Of a stretch of 64,000 nucleotides of DNA, positions 1 through 10,667 are shown piece after piece. The stretch spans positions 7,787,977 through 7,851,976 of the forward strand of contig OW203989.1 in assembly GCA_934047225.1 (NCBI GenBank), written 5' to 3'. The notes under the pieces were generated by a model that saw only the letters and a list, made by a program, of their open reading frames with translations, made no database searches and was not told where the DNA came from. Within the stretch, counting starts at the first letter, position 1, and every line of letters begins with the position of its first letter. The stretch comes from Ypsolopha sequella (lineage: Eukaryota; Arthropoda; Insecta; Lepidoptera; Ypsolophidae). The position numbers and the translations under genes are program-made.

Positions 1-18
1 AATTGAAAGACCTTATAT
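1..18. repeat. Terminal fragment of an inverted-repeat MITE cut by the window edge
   Basis: The first 18 bases match the right end of the MITE at 46062-46348 (same word ending in GACCTTATATA). The rest of the copy lies outside the window. Confidence 0.6.
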
Positions 19-2395
19 ATTTTACAATTGAACGCACAGATTTCAAAATATCTGGTCTGGAACTGACTTTAAGTTTAAAAAACTCTTTGCAGTCCATTTT
101 AAAATTGAAAAATGTCTGGATTTTCGCCTTGACATGTTCTTCATTTAAACTGTTTCTTTCCTTTGTCCATATTTCGAATACTATACTAAAATGACGCTCG
201 CAGACGGCGTTTGATACAGGTATAGACAAAAACTATAAACTATAAATTCTGGGAGAATTTTGTTTATTTTAAATTCCTTCCGGGAGCCGGGAGATTTTAA
301 TTTTCATGGCTTGATTCCGGGAGAGGTGGGAACCCTGGGTGTGACGCGTGCTAACGCATGAGGCCAAAAATACGCCTCACGCGTGAATAGAGATGTAATA
401 TTGTCACATAGTTATGTCACATATCAATAGTGATAGTTGTTGTGTTTATGTCGGTGAAATAAGTGTGAGGAAATATGGAGACATCAGAACACGAACAATT
501 AGAGTAATAATGCAAATCTCCTGATATGTGTGGTAGAGCCACTGTCAACAATATCGTATTTGAGGGTTTCTTTAGCTCTGGCGGATGACTTTACCTCAAA
601 ATGAAAAAATGTTTGATCTTCCCGCATTTTCGTAGCAATGACAGTCAATGTTCTAATTCGCTTCCGAAATGTTAGGTGGCAGTATATATGTTTGTTTTTG
701 ATTGGTCAACTAAACTTCTCGCAAGTTTCTACGCGTCAGTTCCATTTCAAACGAGAGTACTGAAAACTTGCGTATTTTACGTCTGCAAACTTTCACGTGA
801 TTTTCGGTAAGTTTCCTAATGTATAGGTAAATTTGTATTTGCTGGGGTCAGATATGTGTATACGAGGACTGTGATGTTAGAAAATATTCTATTATCACAA
901 GTTTAGGTACTTACCGAAATTCTTAAAATTAAATGTGGCCATACTTTGACTCATACTTTTGAGTAACTTTGGCTCACGAATAATATTATCTGTAAGACGG
1001 ATATAACCTAAATTATATAATAAGTTGTTTATCCCTTCTTCAATTAAATGGCTAAGTATCGAAGAAAACAAAAATGTCGTTAATACCTAGGTACCTACTT
1101 TCCTACCAAGATAAATTTTGCCTTGCATTTTGTTTAAGAAAGGTCTAATAGTTAGCTACGTGACAGTAGAATTACCCATCTACCCTATTAGAATGCGACG
1201 AACCTGGATCTTAAGACGATTACCATCGCCAAATTAGCAGCTCGATATTTGTCACTACAAATATCAACGGAAACGACATTGAAATAACGTTCATATCAGC
1301 GCGCAATGCATAGTGGCTGTTACGACGCTTGCTGCGTCCTTGATAGCACTTTTCACTTGGACGTGATTACTCGATTGAATAATCTTATGTTATATTTATA
1401 GCTATAAAGTTTATCTATTTATCAAAGCATAGATGAATTCAATCAGCCAAGCCACTCAGGAGCAGTAGGGAATTTGAGGTCAAAAAACACCATTCAATAA
1501 AAAAAAAATTCATGTAGAAGTTTTTGTGGTATGAAAAAGAAAAATGTTGCATATGTTGTCTAAGAGTTGATTATTCATAACAAATTTTTTCATTATTTTT
1601 GGTTTGGCCATAAACGAGGTGTAGGCTTTAGAAAGTACCGATTTGGCAATAGTAAGGCCCTTAAGATTGAGAGGCCAGCGTTTTACCCCTGAGCTACCGC
1701 TGCTGCTATCTATCTATCAAATAATACTATTACAACAACAACAAGTCTACCAAAAGCCCCCAAAAAATAGAGATTTCAAAAAAAAAAACAAGACAATAGT
1801 AGCTAAAGATATCCACAAATACGGTACACATATAAAACAGCGATAGAAACAAAGGGATTTGGTGCTTTACATTAACAGCTCTTATCATCAATACAATACC
1901 AATTAGCTCTACACATGGCATTCGATTTGCGATTGTAGAGTAACACATTCAAAGTCAATCGACTATTCAAATCTCTCGTTAACGACCATATCTGGTGACT
2001 TCCGACTTCTATTATCATAATAATACTTGATATTACAAGTAATAACCATAACACTTGTCTGGTTTTGTCACAGGACTATGAACCCGAGACGTGATGAATG
2101 AAAAACGAGTGCCCGGCTTCTGTAAGAGAAATTGAGAAATAGTCAAGATGACAAAACAGAACAAAATGTAAACTGTGTCAGCTGTTCGACCTAGTACCTT
2201 TTTCTCTCTGCGTCATGTTGGTTTCCGGAATGAAGATTTGTCACAAAAAACGGTAATAAACGAGCTTGAGTTTACTGTAGAGCCATTAAATGTTTATGTT
2301 AATGAAAGATTCATGAACTCATCATCAAGTCAATTTAAAAGTGACTTTGTAAGACAAGGTGAAACCAGTAAAAAGGTAAAACAAGTAAACTATAA
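19..2395. other. Non-coding stretch, no gene seen
   Basis: No convincing exon was found on either strand. Around 280-345 there are GGGAG-rich words like those at hAT-type ends, but no partner end. Bases 437-500 resemble, in inverted orientation, 41675-41730. Bases 1190-1365 are a dispersed repeat that recurs at 31540-31715. If the Rac1 model is right, this is intron. Confidence 0.5.
1190..1365. repeat. Dispersed repeat, copy 1 (partner at 31540-31715)
   Basis: Both copies contain ACAAATATCAACGGAAACGA, then TTCAT(A/T)TCAGCGCG and GTGGCTGTTACGAC, in the same order. The class is not recognised. No terminal repeats were found. Confidence 0.55.
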
Positions 2396-2419
2396 TTTAA
2401 CCCTACAGTAGTCGCGCTG

Positions 2420-2686
2420 TATACAATTTGTGAACATCGTCCAAATTCATACTTGAGCCTTGGTAAGTGATAAGCAGCATGAACCAATAACGATTTTTGT
2501 AAAATTCATAAAATGAAATTTCGTCTCCCCATGGTGATTCACTGAGGACTGGGAATGAATTACTATGGAAAGTCGAAATTTCATCATACGAATTTCACAA
2601 AAATTGTTATCGATCGTTATGCTGATTGATCACTTACCAAGCCTCTAGTATGAATTTGGACGATGATCAAAAAGTCACCTTGTATA
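2420..2686. mobile_element. MITE family A, copy 1 (mariner-type ends)
   Basis: The inverted ends carry ATCGTCCAAATTCATAC and the reverse GTATGAATTTGGACGAT, with mirrored TTGGTAAGTGATCA words inside and TA-rich flanks. Five copies occur here (also 4787, 24075, 34515, 35048). TA flanks and a CA(A/G)GGTGAC start suggest Tc1/mariner mobilisation. No coding capacity. Confidence 0.8.
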
Positions 2687-2770
2687 GAAGCGTTTGTAGT
2701 CGCGTGGATTACATAATTATGTAGGCCAATTTATAAGTAACAAAAAATAAGTTGTATCCTTTTTATTGTT

Positions 2771-3163
2771 TTCAATGCATGTGCTCGTAAAGGCCCACTT
2801 TTTATGCATCAAAACCGAACAGAAAGTCGATTATTTTGCCCTAGGGCTTTATTATTATTTTTTTTTTAATTTTTATGCAATGGTTGGCTAACCTGCAGCC
2901 TTTCCTGTGTACCATAGATGTTATACTTTTTTTTCCACTGTTTAACGGCTCTGGATACAATCCTTTTGAGCCAATCATAATTGAAAGTTCACAAGATTAT
3001 ATTTGTTTTCATTTCCTCACACTATGCATTGAAAAACGTAGTATGATACACGGGCGTAAAAGCAATAAATTACTCGGTTACGTTTAAAACACTCGCTACG
3101 CTCGTGTTTTAATTCGTCCTCGTAATTGATTCCTTTTCGCCCTAGTAGCATAAACTACTATTA
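2771..3163. repeat. Long dispersed repeat, copy 1 (partner at 60108-60501)
   Basis: About 390 bp is nearly identical to 60108-60501 in the same orientation, from CAATGCATGTGCTCGTAA to AGCATAAACTACTA. It contains an ACACTCGCTACGCTCGTGT palindrome. Short reading frames in it are not conserved between copies, so it looks non-coding. Class unknown. Confidence 0.8.
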
Positions 3164-3533
3164 TTATTCAGTCTTAAGTGTTTAAATTGAAGCTTTTTCT
3201 TGAAAAAAAACGTAACAAACAATATACAATATACATCCTCTGGTTTAAAAAATTAATAAATATAAACAAAATTACTTCTTATTTGGTTATAACAATCACA
3301 CTGTCTGACTTACTTCTAGTTATTAGGAATTGTGTAGCTTATTATTATAGCTACACAGCTCCTGTGCCTCGATCGCGCGCGACCGATTGTCTGCGCAACA
3401 TTGAGCGCATGCGCAATGTACCTGTCTTCAACTGCACTGAGCGTCGAAAGGATCACTTTAACAAATTTGATTTGTTTTAAGGTCTTGTATGCGTGGATTA
3501 CAATGTAATCCACGCGACCACTCTAGGGTTAAA

Positions 3534-4116
3534 TAAATCAGAAACAAAGTAAAATTAAACAACAACCTAGCTTATACAGACAAAGGCAACCTTGATAGAT
3601 TATTCACCAGCCATTTATTAGCAAAAACTCAAGACCTGACAGATAACTACAGGTTTAGGGACCAAACAATACAAACCATTACAAAAAAAGCATCGCCCAA
3701 GGCGGTACAGTAAATAAAATGATATGAGTAAATAAAGGTTAAATACTGGACCCAGTTTAGCTATTTCTCATAGTGACCGATGACGACAACATCATGGGAA
3801 TTCATGACGCATTACATTACTCATTCACCAAGAGCTGCACACTTGAATGGTATTACAAGATTTAAAACAGCCACAAGCACCACGCATTCAAGACCTTCCT
3901 TGCTCCTTATTGCCAGAAAGAACAACAGCCAATCGAAGGGTTGGGGGATTTGAAAGTGTGGAGTTCTTGATAAATTGGATGGTGGAGATTTATAATGGTA
4001 CTATTTTACGTTGATGACGCATTTCTTGTTGTTATGCAGCCGCTTTACGTTTTTTATTTCGACTACCTTTATTTGACAGAGTGGAAGTATTGTTTTCCAG
4101 TGCTTTTTTACCGCCT
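3534..4116. other. No gene or repeat recognised
   Basis: Low-complexity AT-rich sequence without a supported exon, inverted repeat or cross-match inside the window. Confidence 0.4.
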
Positions 4117-4185
4117 CCGTGCCGTAGTGGTCGAGCCTCGTCTTACTAACACGGAGGTCGCGGGTTTGACCATTAGAGGCACAAA
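4117..4185 (+). repeat. tRNA-derived SINE head (decayed)
   Basis: GCCGTAGTGGTCGAGC resembles a polymerase III A box, and CGCGGGTTTGACC about 35 bases on resembles a B box. The order and spacing are those of a tRNA-related SINE. No cloverleaf can be drawn, so it is not called a tRNA gene. Confidence 0.5.
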
Positions 4186-4256
4186 TGTAGTAAATGAGTA
4201 GTAGGCGTTAAGGCGATATGTAAAAGTTTTAGCGTCCCTGTTACTCCATATGCGAA

Positions 4257-4530
4257 AAAATCCTCAGTGCGAGAGGGACGGATTCGAGGAAAAGTAGCAC
4301 AAAGTCGGTTTTTTATTAATATAAAATATACTAAAGTTGCTATCAAAATTTGGTTTAACCAGGTTCTAGATACTGTTACAATCCATCTAATAAAATATAA
4401 TTGCAGTCCATATGTCATTCCAAATTGTCAAACCAGGAGAATTGGTGTCGAAAAAGACCTCATTTCAATAAATATTTCTATCGAGCCGAATTTCTCCGAT
4501 CGCGTTTCTGTTCTAACAGATCCCTAGAAA
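4257..4530 (+). repeat. Dispersed repeat family C, copy 1 (partner at 33180-33470)
   Basis: Shared words with 33180-33470 include CAGTGCGAGAGG, AAGACCTCATTTCAA and CTATCGAG/CTGTCGAG, in the same order. Weaker fragments may lie near 25090-25170. Class unknown; no open frame is conserved between copies. Confidence 0.6.
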
Positions 4531-4786
4531 AATAATCCAAAAATAATGTACTATTTTATCAAAATAATAGATTAATTACTGAAGTAGATATGCACGTTCT
4601 AAAAGTGTCTATTTTTTTCGTAGCGCCTTAACAAAGAGGGGACAGTTGTTGCTTGTGTCAGTAGAGATTGTATTGAGTCCCTGCGCGCGTCCCCGGTGAT
4701 GGTATGGTATGTACCATGCTTTATGGTATACCTGTCTGATCAGAGTCCTCAAAGGCTCACAGACCAATAAGAATAGCCATGATAAA

Positions 4787-5051
4787 TATACAAGGCGAAT
4801 TCGTGAACATCGTCCAAATTCATACTTGAGCCTTGGTAAGTGATCATCATGAACCAATAACGATTTTTGTAAAATTCATAAAATGAAATTTCGACTCCCC
4901 ATTGTGATTCACCCAGGACTGCGAGTGGGAGTAACTATGGGAAGTCGAAATTTCATTATACGAAATTCACAATTATTGTTATCGATTTATGATGCTGATC
5001 ACTTACCAAGCTTCCAGTACGAATTTGGACGATGATCAAAAAGACACCTTT
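4787..5051. mobile_element. MITE family A, copy 2
   Basis: The same mirrored CATCGTCCAAATTCATAC and TTGGTAAGTGATCA blocks as at 2420-2686, with a TATACAAGG start. About 265 bp, non-coding. Confidence 0.8.
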
Positions 5052-5611
5052 TCAATAAATTTTCATGGAATTCAAAGAAACACTTTCAAAACTAATTTAA
5101 TGTAGAGATAACTAAAGATTAATCTATGCAGCCTCTTTGCATCGAAGCCTGCATAACTAATTCGTTTATAGACTGCACTTAAAATAACCCTCGCCAAGGA
5201 TGTCGGCACTCAAAGGTAATAGAGTGAACAAATTGATTCGATTGACTTTAGAATAGGCACCCTTTGGAGAGTGCGACTGGGATAGGATACGTAAAATGGA
5301 ATTTGATTATGTTTTTAAATTCAACCGCGCAAAAGTATCATCAGATTGAAATGTAAGTCCTTTAGACATTTCGAAAGGTTAAAATTACATTTTAGAAAAC
5401 CTTTATATGTATACAAAACAAATATATTTCTGAGTATATTGGTTTAGGGGTGGAAGTGGAAGGTAAACAGTCCGCATAATCTTATTTTGCTGTGTATATT
5501 TGGATAGTTTCATATCTCGCATCAAAGACTTTCCGGGAAAAATACATTAACGGGACACCTGACGCTAGAACATCAACAACACCAGGTTTTCAAGGGTTCA
5601 TTGGAGGAAAC

Positions 5612-6047
5612 TAGGTCTCTCCTAATATTGAAGAAAATATATTTGATTTATCGATCTTTTATCTAGGGATTCCACCACAATGTTTTAAGATTTATACTTT
5701 TGTCAAAAAAAAATGCTTTCCACCCTCTTTTTTTTTGTTTCAAACGTTCGTTTCAAAGACGCGGTTTAGAGATCAACTTCTTTTTTTTTATAAAATAGGC
5801 AATAGAAATATGAAGGGATGTTGCCTAAATCCAATATTTTTTCCCTACAAAATATTTCAGTATTAGGTAAAAACACACCAATTTGTTGTTTCGCTGCGTG
5901 ATCTCTAGTATTACGCGTCCAAGAACAAGAGGCCAAAGGGCCAACATATAATCGCCTCTATGAAAAGCAAATAAGGTCTTTGCCATTAGACTTATTGTGC
6001 TGAACGGGTAATAAAAAAAGTTGCTAGGGTATGCCATCCTCTTATGG
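5612..6047. repeat. Dispersed repeat family D, copy 1
   Basis: Closely related to 11950-12387 and, less so, 34140-34437. Shared blocks are ACAAAATATTTCAGTATTAG, AATCGCCTCTAT(G/C)AAAAGCAAA and GGGTAATAAAAAAAGTTGCT. Copies end at GTTGCTAGGGTA(T/A)GCCA. Short minus-strand frames over the block differ between copies and are not treated as genes. Confidence 0.75.
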
Positions 6048-6631
6048 TCGCTGGCTTTGGCTGTACGATTTAAAGAAGAGGAAGAAGGTATCATACCTTG
6101 TGGTTTGTTCCGACATTTGTCGAAACGCACAATACATTTTGCTTTTTACCTTTGTTTCTTATCGGTTGTCGAAACAAAGAACAATAGAGTGACTAACCAT
6201 ATCGGTTCAATACGCTTTTGTAATGTTGCCGTGTTTGCGAAGAATTTCAACGTTACAGCCTTTTCTAGTCCGGCATTTTTATGATTCCGTAGACAATAAG
6301 GAACCCTTATAGTTTCGCCATGTCCGTCCGTCCGTCTTTCTATCTGTCCGCGACTTAGCTTAGGGACTTAGTATTAGAGAGTTATAATTCGGCATGGGTA
6401 TACATATTAATCACGCCCACAAAGTGAAAAACCTTGAAAAGTCCTCGCAAGTTTCATGGAGTGTGCACCTTACATCGAAATGAAACAGCATGACATTTGG
6501 CGACGTCCACAACTGAGTTGGTCGCGTCATGTTTGTTCTTAAAATGAAAATTCCATTGATAATTACTTAGATGAAGTTGTTAGTGTAAAACAGGTAGTGA
6601 ATACAAGTTTACGATTAACCTTCCAACGCCA
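6048..6631. other. Short degraded (GTCY)n repeat fragment, otherwise unassigned
   Basis: Bases 6283-6370 carry AAGGAACCCTTATAGTTTCGCC followed by CCGTCCGTCCGTC, like the MITEs at 16232-16482 and 23450-23748 but truncated. The rest has no supported feature. Confidence 0.4.
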
Positions 6632-6993
6632 GGGCCACAGCTTCAGGCTTTTGGCGGCGCTTCTTGCTGCGCTTCCAGGCGGTTTTTGCGACGGGCTTTG
6701 CCCTGCCACGACACCCGTCGGCGCCTTGACCGTATCGGATGTATATCGCGCTCGCTCGCTCAAAGCGCTCGACACTAGTTTCGTCCTGTGCGCTCGATCA
6801 CTGTCGCGGCTCCCCGCCTACCCGCACACCGCCGCCGAGAGAGCGCAAGTCACTCGAAGCCGGAAAGACGCGCGAGCGGCGATCCATGGCCAGCTCTATA
6901 CAACTTCATACATTTGTTCTCTCCGCCGCGCCGGCGCGGCGCCGTCACAAGAAGAACCGCTTGGCACGCCTCTCGAAGCCTGAAGCTATGGCC
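6632..6993. repeat. GC-rich foldback-like block
   Basis: The left edge (GGCCACAGCTTCAGGCTT) is mirrored at the right edge (AAGCCTGAAGCTATGGCC), and related GCGGTT(T/C)TT words follow inside both. The interior is strongly GC-rich against an AT-rich background, which creates overlapping open frames on both strands. None of those frames shows a recognisable domain. Most likely a non-autonomous element rather than a gene. An ATGGCCCACCGGTAAGT splice-like word at its right edge is noted but unsupported. Confidence 0.4.
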
Positions 6994-7417
6994 CACCGGT
7001 AAGTCCGCATATTGTGACGGGCAACTAAGGAACCCTACACAGCGCGTGGCCCGGCACGCTCTTGGCCGGTTTTTATCTATTTCAATTGGCGGGAAAATTT
7101 GCGCGGCGTCCGACAGCAGCCAGCTGCCAAGTCTTGTGAAACGACGTAACTTGATCAAAAACACTGCATGACTGTATTCGACAGAAAATTGTAATCCCAA
7201 AGTAAATCCATAAACAAAAGCATAGCAATACAGGTACGTGCAGTGCATTTGGCACGCTTAGGAAAAAGAATCGGAATGAAAGTAAAACCATAATATTTTG
7301 CGCCTTAGCAAACATTTTTTTTTTTTTTCATCGAGAGCTCTCGCCAGAATAAGTACGCGTTTCGTTAAAAGTGTGAAAATGTAATTTTTAAATTAAGACA
7401 ATAGGAGTATGTATATA
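6994..7417. other. No gene seen
   Basis: Transition from the GC-rich block to AT-rich sequence. No supported exon or repeat. Confidence 0.35.
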
Positions 7418-7848
7418 CAGGATGCTTGGAAATTCGACATATTCTATATTAGAAATCATTTCTAATAAATAATGCCTATCAACTAGGGGTCGAAAATGAT
7501 AATTTTATTTCAAGTAAAACCCGTCGATATTGCGAAAATTGCAGTCTTCTTTCCACTTAAGACCTTTTATTTCTGAGATTATGGGAATTCAGGGCATGTA
7601 TTTTTTTTATTAATGATCACTCATTTATCATTAATCAGAAAAATAACAAATAAGTGCCGAGAGAGGAGTAGTTATTTTTAAATTATTTGTTTTTGGTTAC
7701 CAGTCTGAAAGTTTGAAAAATTTCTTAAAACCTCCGTAGCTCGGAGACCATTCATTTTCGACCCCTATAGTTGATAGGGCTCAATTTGTTGGAAATGATC
7801 TCTAGTATAACTCCTTTCAAGGAATAGGTCGAATTTCCAAGCATCCTG
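7418..7848. mobile_element. MITE with mariner-type ends and TA duplication
   Basis: CAGGATGCTTGGAAATTCGAC at the left is mirrored by GTCGAATTTCCAAGCATCCTG at the right, with TA on both sides. GGGGTCGAAAATGA inside is mirrored by TCATTTTCGACCCC. About 431 bp, non-coding. Confidence 0.8.
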
Positions 7849-8654
7849 TATACTCGTATATCCATACACCGCCAGCTATCTCTCCAGTAGCGAAACAGGG
7901 TTCCCGGAAACAAAAACTGAAACCGCACCGCGCCCAAGGGGCCACTAACTCCGCAATAGCGGGAAAAAGGTCCACGAAACTGCAGGTTTTACGGAACCCA
8001 TAAACAAAGTAAAAGCAACTTTGTGGTTATTGATAAATGAGCTAAAATTGCAGATTCCGTAAAAGAGGTAAATGGAACCTCTACCAGTCACGGGAAGTAT
8101 CAAGTTATTACCGGATATTTCTTTTCAGTAAAAAAAAACGAGAGCTCTGAAATTAATGTAGAAGAGGCGGACCCGAAAATAGGTCAACTTTTGCGTGCAA
8201 CTTTACACATTATCATAAATTCTTCCAGATTTCCATTAGCAGTTTAGAGGAACCTTTAGTAAGCAGTTTGAGGGAATAAAACGTTGCCTAAAAGAAGAGG
8301 CAGGCAACAACAAATTCTGGACAGGTAACCGTTGACAATATAAATAAAACCTGGTTATCTTTCCTATCACCAAAGGAATTGTTGGATTTTGGGACAAAAG
8401 AGCCTACTTATTCACAAGTCGTATTGTAGTAAACTCGCCGAAGGCCCTACAGATAGGGTTGCCAGATGGTCGGGATTCGTCGGGATTGTCCCGACATTTC
8501 ATATGATGTCCAGAGTTCCGACAAAATACAAATTGTCCCGACAAATACCAAATAAAATCGGTCGGCGGGCAAAAAAGTATTTTGTTGTAAATTACTTAAA
8601 TTTTAATCATAAAAAACAACTTTTTACCTTTCTAGTGACAATTTGTTCACCATT

Positions 8655-8795
8655 CAAAGGTTGGCTGGAAGAAATCGCTTTAAGTGATAAAGTCCGCCTT
8701 TGTACAAAATTATGTTTTCAATACTCTTTTTTCTTTTATATGTATTTTGTGTACAATAAAGTGTCAATTCATTCATTCATTCATTTTGATTCGTA
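8655..8795 (+). repeat. Retroposon 3' end with (ATTC)n tail
   Basis: TTGGCTGGAAGAAATCGCTT, then TGTACAATAAAGTGT and an ATTCATTCATTC tail. This is the form of a lepidopteran LINE 3' end carrying its own polyadenylation signal. A related end lies on the opposite strand at 9500-9600. Confidence 0.55.
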
Positions 8796-8872
8796 ATATT
8801 TATTTGCTCTGACTATAATCCCAAAATCCTGACCTTTTGAAATTTTGCCCAGATATTTTGGTTTTCCCATCT

Positions 8873-9176
8873 GGTCCTCTAAAAAGGCCATTTTGCATGA
8901 ATCACATTATGATTCTGTTATATATATCTTAAATATAAGAGTAGACTAACGAATTAGTTAAGTTTTGATTATTATTTTTTACAGTTGGGGAAATTTGTTA
9001 TTGGCCTTAGTTTAAGTTTTGAAATATTGTTTAGAGTATATTATATCGCTGTTAATTTCCTGAATAAACTAAATAAATAAATAATGCCGTCTCTTTTGGA
9101 CGCGTGAAAAAACTCTGACTTTATCCTACTTTCAAATCATTTTATGATTCACCCAAGTCGGCCTTTTTAGATCCCC
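8873..9176. mobile_element. MITE family F, single copy nested in the hAT element
   Basis: Ends CTCTAAAAAGGCC and GGCCTTTTTAGA are inverted repeats. The same unit is tandemly repeated at 10668-11312. This copy is split by about 160 bp of AT-rich sequence ending in AAATAAATAAATAA (about 8920-9083), which looks like a small A-tailed retroposon. The target duplication is 2-3 bp and ambiguous (CT or TGG). Confidence 0.7.
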
Positions 9177-9499
9177 TGGCAACCCTACCTACAGACGATT
9201 TAAGCTTTACAAATTATGATAACGAACCCTGTTGTAGCCCGCAATTAGCCAACACGATTCGGAATTCAGGAAAACACAGAAACGGTAGGAACTGAGCTGG
9301 ATACTCTACTCTTTCGCTAAATGTTTATCAAAGAATGTTTGTTTTTAGAAATAAGCTTACATAGGCAGAGACCACAGATTTCCATCTGCCACGATCCTGA
9401 CATACCTCATAGCCTCTTGCACAACCATCACTCTGGTCATACAAGCTCTTCTTGAAATAAGCTTAACTATTTAATTATATACAAATCACTAAGCGTGAA

Positions 9500-9600
9500 T
9501 GACTGAATGAATGAACACTTTATTGCACAAAAATAAGAAGATAAGATCCATACAAAGACAGAGGAACTTATTCCTATAAGAAATTTCTTCCAGTCAAAAC
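9500..9600 (-). repeat. Retroposon 3' end, minus strand
   Basis: Read on the minus strand it gives ACTGGAAGAAATTTCTTATA, then TTTGTGCAATAAAGTGTTCA and an ATTC-rich tail. This is the same 3'-end type as at 8655-8795. Confidence 0.5.
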
Positions 9601-9828
9601 ATAATAACATTTTTATCTTAGAAATTAAAATCAGTGCATAACTTAATAATAAAAAGTTATTTTAAAGCTATAACTTGAACATAAATATACTACATACAAA
9701 TATATACATAAAGCGAATTTGTCTAGTCTGGGGGCAAGTATATTCCGTGAGCACCTTCGTGATTGAAGCATGGGAGATGTGTCAATGCCTTCGTTATAAA
9801 AGTGTAGGATAATAATATCAGTGGTGAT

Positions 9829-10408
9829 CAGTGATGCAACGAATACGAATACGAATACGAATATTCGTATTCGCCGAATAGTAGACATTTACCGAATATT
9901 CGTATTCGGCGAATACTAATACGAGTATTTAAAAACTAATATATTTGTACGCAAATCTATTTACTGCAGATTTGAAAAACGCGCGTAAAAATATGACGTG
10001 TGCGTGCAGAGGCCCTTAACCGCAACGACGACGCGACGGGGGAGTCCCCAGCCATAGTTTATACAGTTACGCGGCTCCCGGAGTTTCCCTCTCATTACGA
10101 TTACGAACCATGGATCGATTCATTCATTCCTTTCCTTTCATTCACGCCTCGGAAAGACTTTTTTCAACGGCTGGGAACATCCAGACTGAAAAAAGAAATC
10201 GCCTAAAACCAGAAAAGCTACAAATTTTATGTTTTTTAAATAAAAAATTTCCTGTTGTAAATTTTAATTATTAGAAGAGTAAACATTCATCAAATAAATA
10301 AGTCCTTTATTACCATGGCAGGATATTCGTATTCGTATTCGTATTCGCCGAATAGTAGGTTTGATATTCGTATTCGTATTCGTAAAAGTAGTATTCGTTG
10401 CATCACTA
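9829..10408. mobile_element. hAT-type non-autonomous element with 8-bp target duplication
   Basis: GTGGTGAT at 9821-9828 is repeated exactly at 10409-10416. Between them the inverted ends are (C/T)AGTGATGCAACGAATAC, followed by repeats of ATTCGT and its complement. The 580-bp element keeps a piece of hAT transposase (10110-10274), so it arose by internal deletion of an autonomous parent. Confidence 0.9.
10110..10274 (+). pseudogene. hAT transposase C-terminal (dimerisation) remnant
   Basis: The frame starting at 10110 reads through ERLFSTAGNIQTEKR, then NRLKPEKLQILCFL, to a stop at 10272-10274. ER(V/L)FS.AG and NRL.PE....L.FL are the signature of the hAT-family C-terminal dimerisation domain, the last 50 or so residues of hAT transposases. 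The upstream catalytic domain is absent. Only 55 codons remain against the 500-700 usual for the family. The ORF that begins at 10000 in another frame is a shadow of this one. Part of the element at 9829-10408; no function is expected. Confidence 0.8.
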
Positions 10409-10667
10409 GTGGTGATACTTAGATCCATGTTCTCATAAAGCCCTTTCGTTTAAAACTAAAAGACAGAAAAAAAATAACGGTACTTCATAAAAACCAAACG
10501 TGGATCTCTCAGCAATATCACCATTGATATTCTTATTCTAAAAACATTTCCCATGCTTCTATTCTATCATCACGGAGCCCACGGGAACTGGATTTTTACA
10601 TAGTAACAAATAATAATCTGTGCCGAAAATTACAACCGAACCGAACACAGACATAATACATTTCTGG

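Larger units (their letters stand above)
2396..3533. mobile_element. Composite element with 21-bp inverted ends, containing two other repeats
   Basis: The left end 2396-2416 (TTTAACCCTACAGTAGTCGCG type) is inversely related to the right end 3513-3533 (CGCGACCACTCTAGGGTTAAA). Between them lie a complete mariner-type MITE (2420-2686) and a block shared with 60108-60501. A palindrome of GCGTGGATTAC words sits just inside the right end. The pairing of the ends is an inference from sequence symmetry. Confidence 0.35.
8454..9187. mobile_element. hAT-type non-autonomous element with 8-bp target duplication, interrupted
   Basis: The left end TAGGGTTGCCAGATGG starts right after CCTACAGA (8446-8453), and the same eight bases follow the right end (9188-9195). 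The right inverted end is split by the MITE at 8873-9176. Removing that MITE joins CCCATCTGG and CAACCCTA into a perfect 16-bp partner of the left end. A LINE 3' end (8655-8795) also lies inside. Confidence 0.8.

Noticed and set aside
6597..7248. Four overlapping frames of 70-130 codons on both strands
   Set aside because: High GC removes stop codons in all frames; no domain, splice structure or coding bias is visible, and the block is an inverted repeat.
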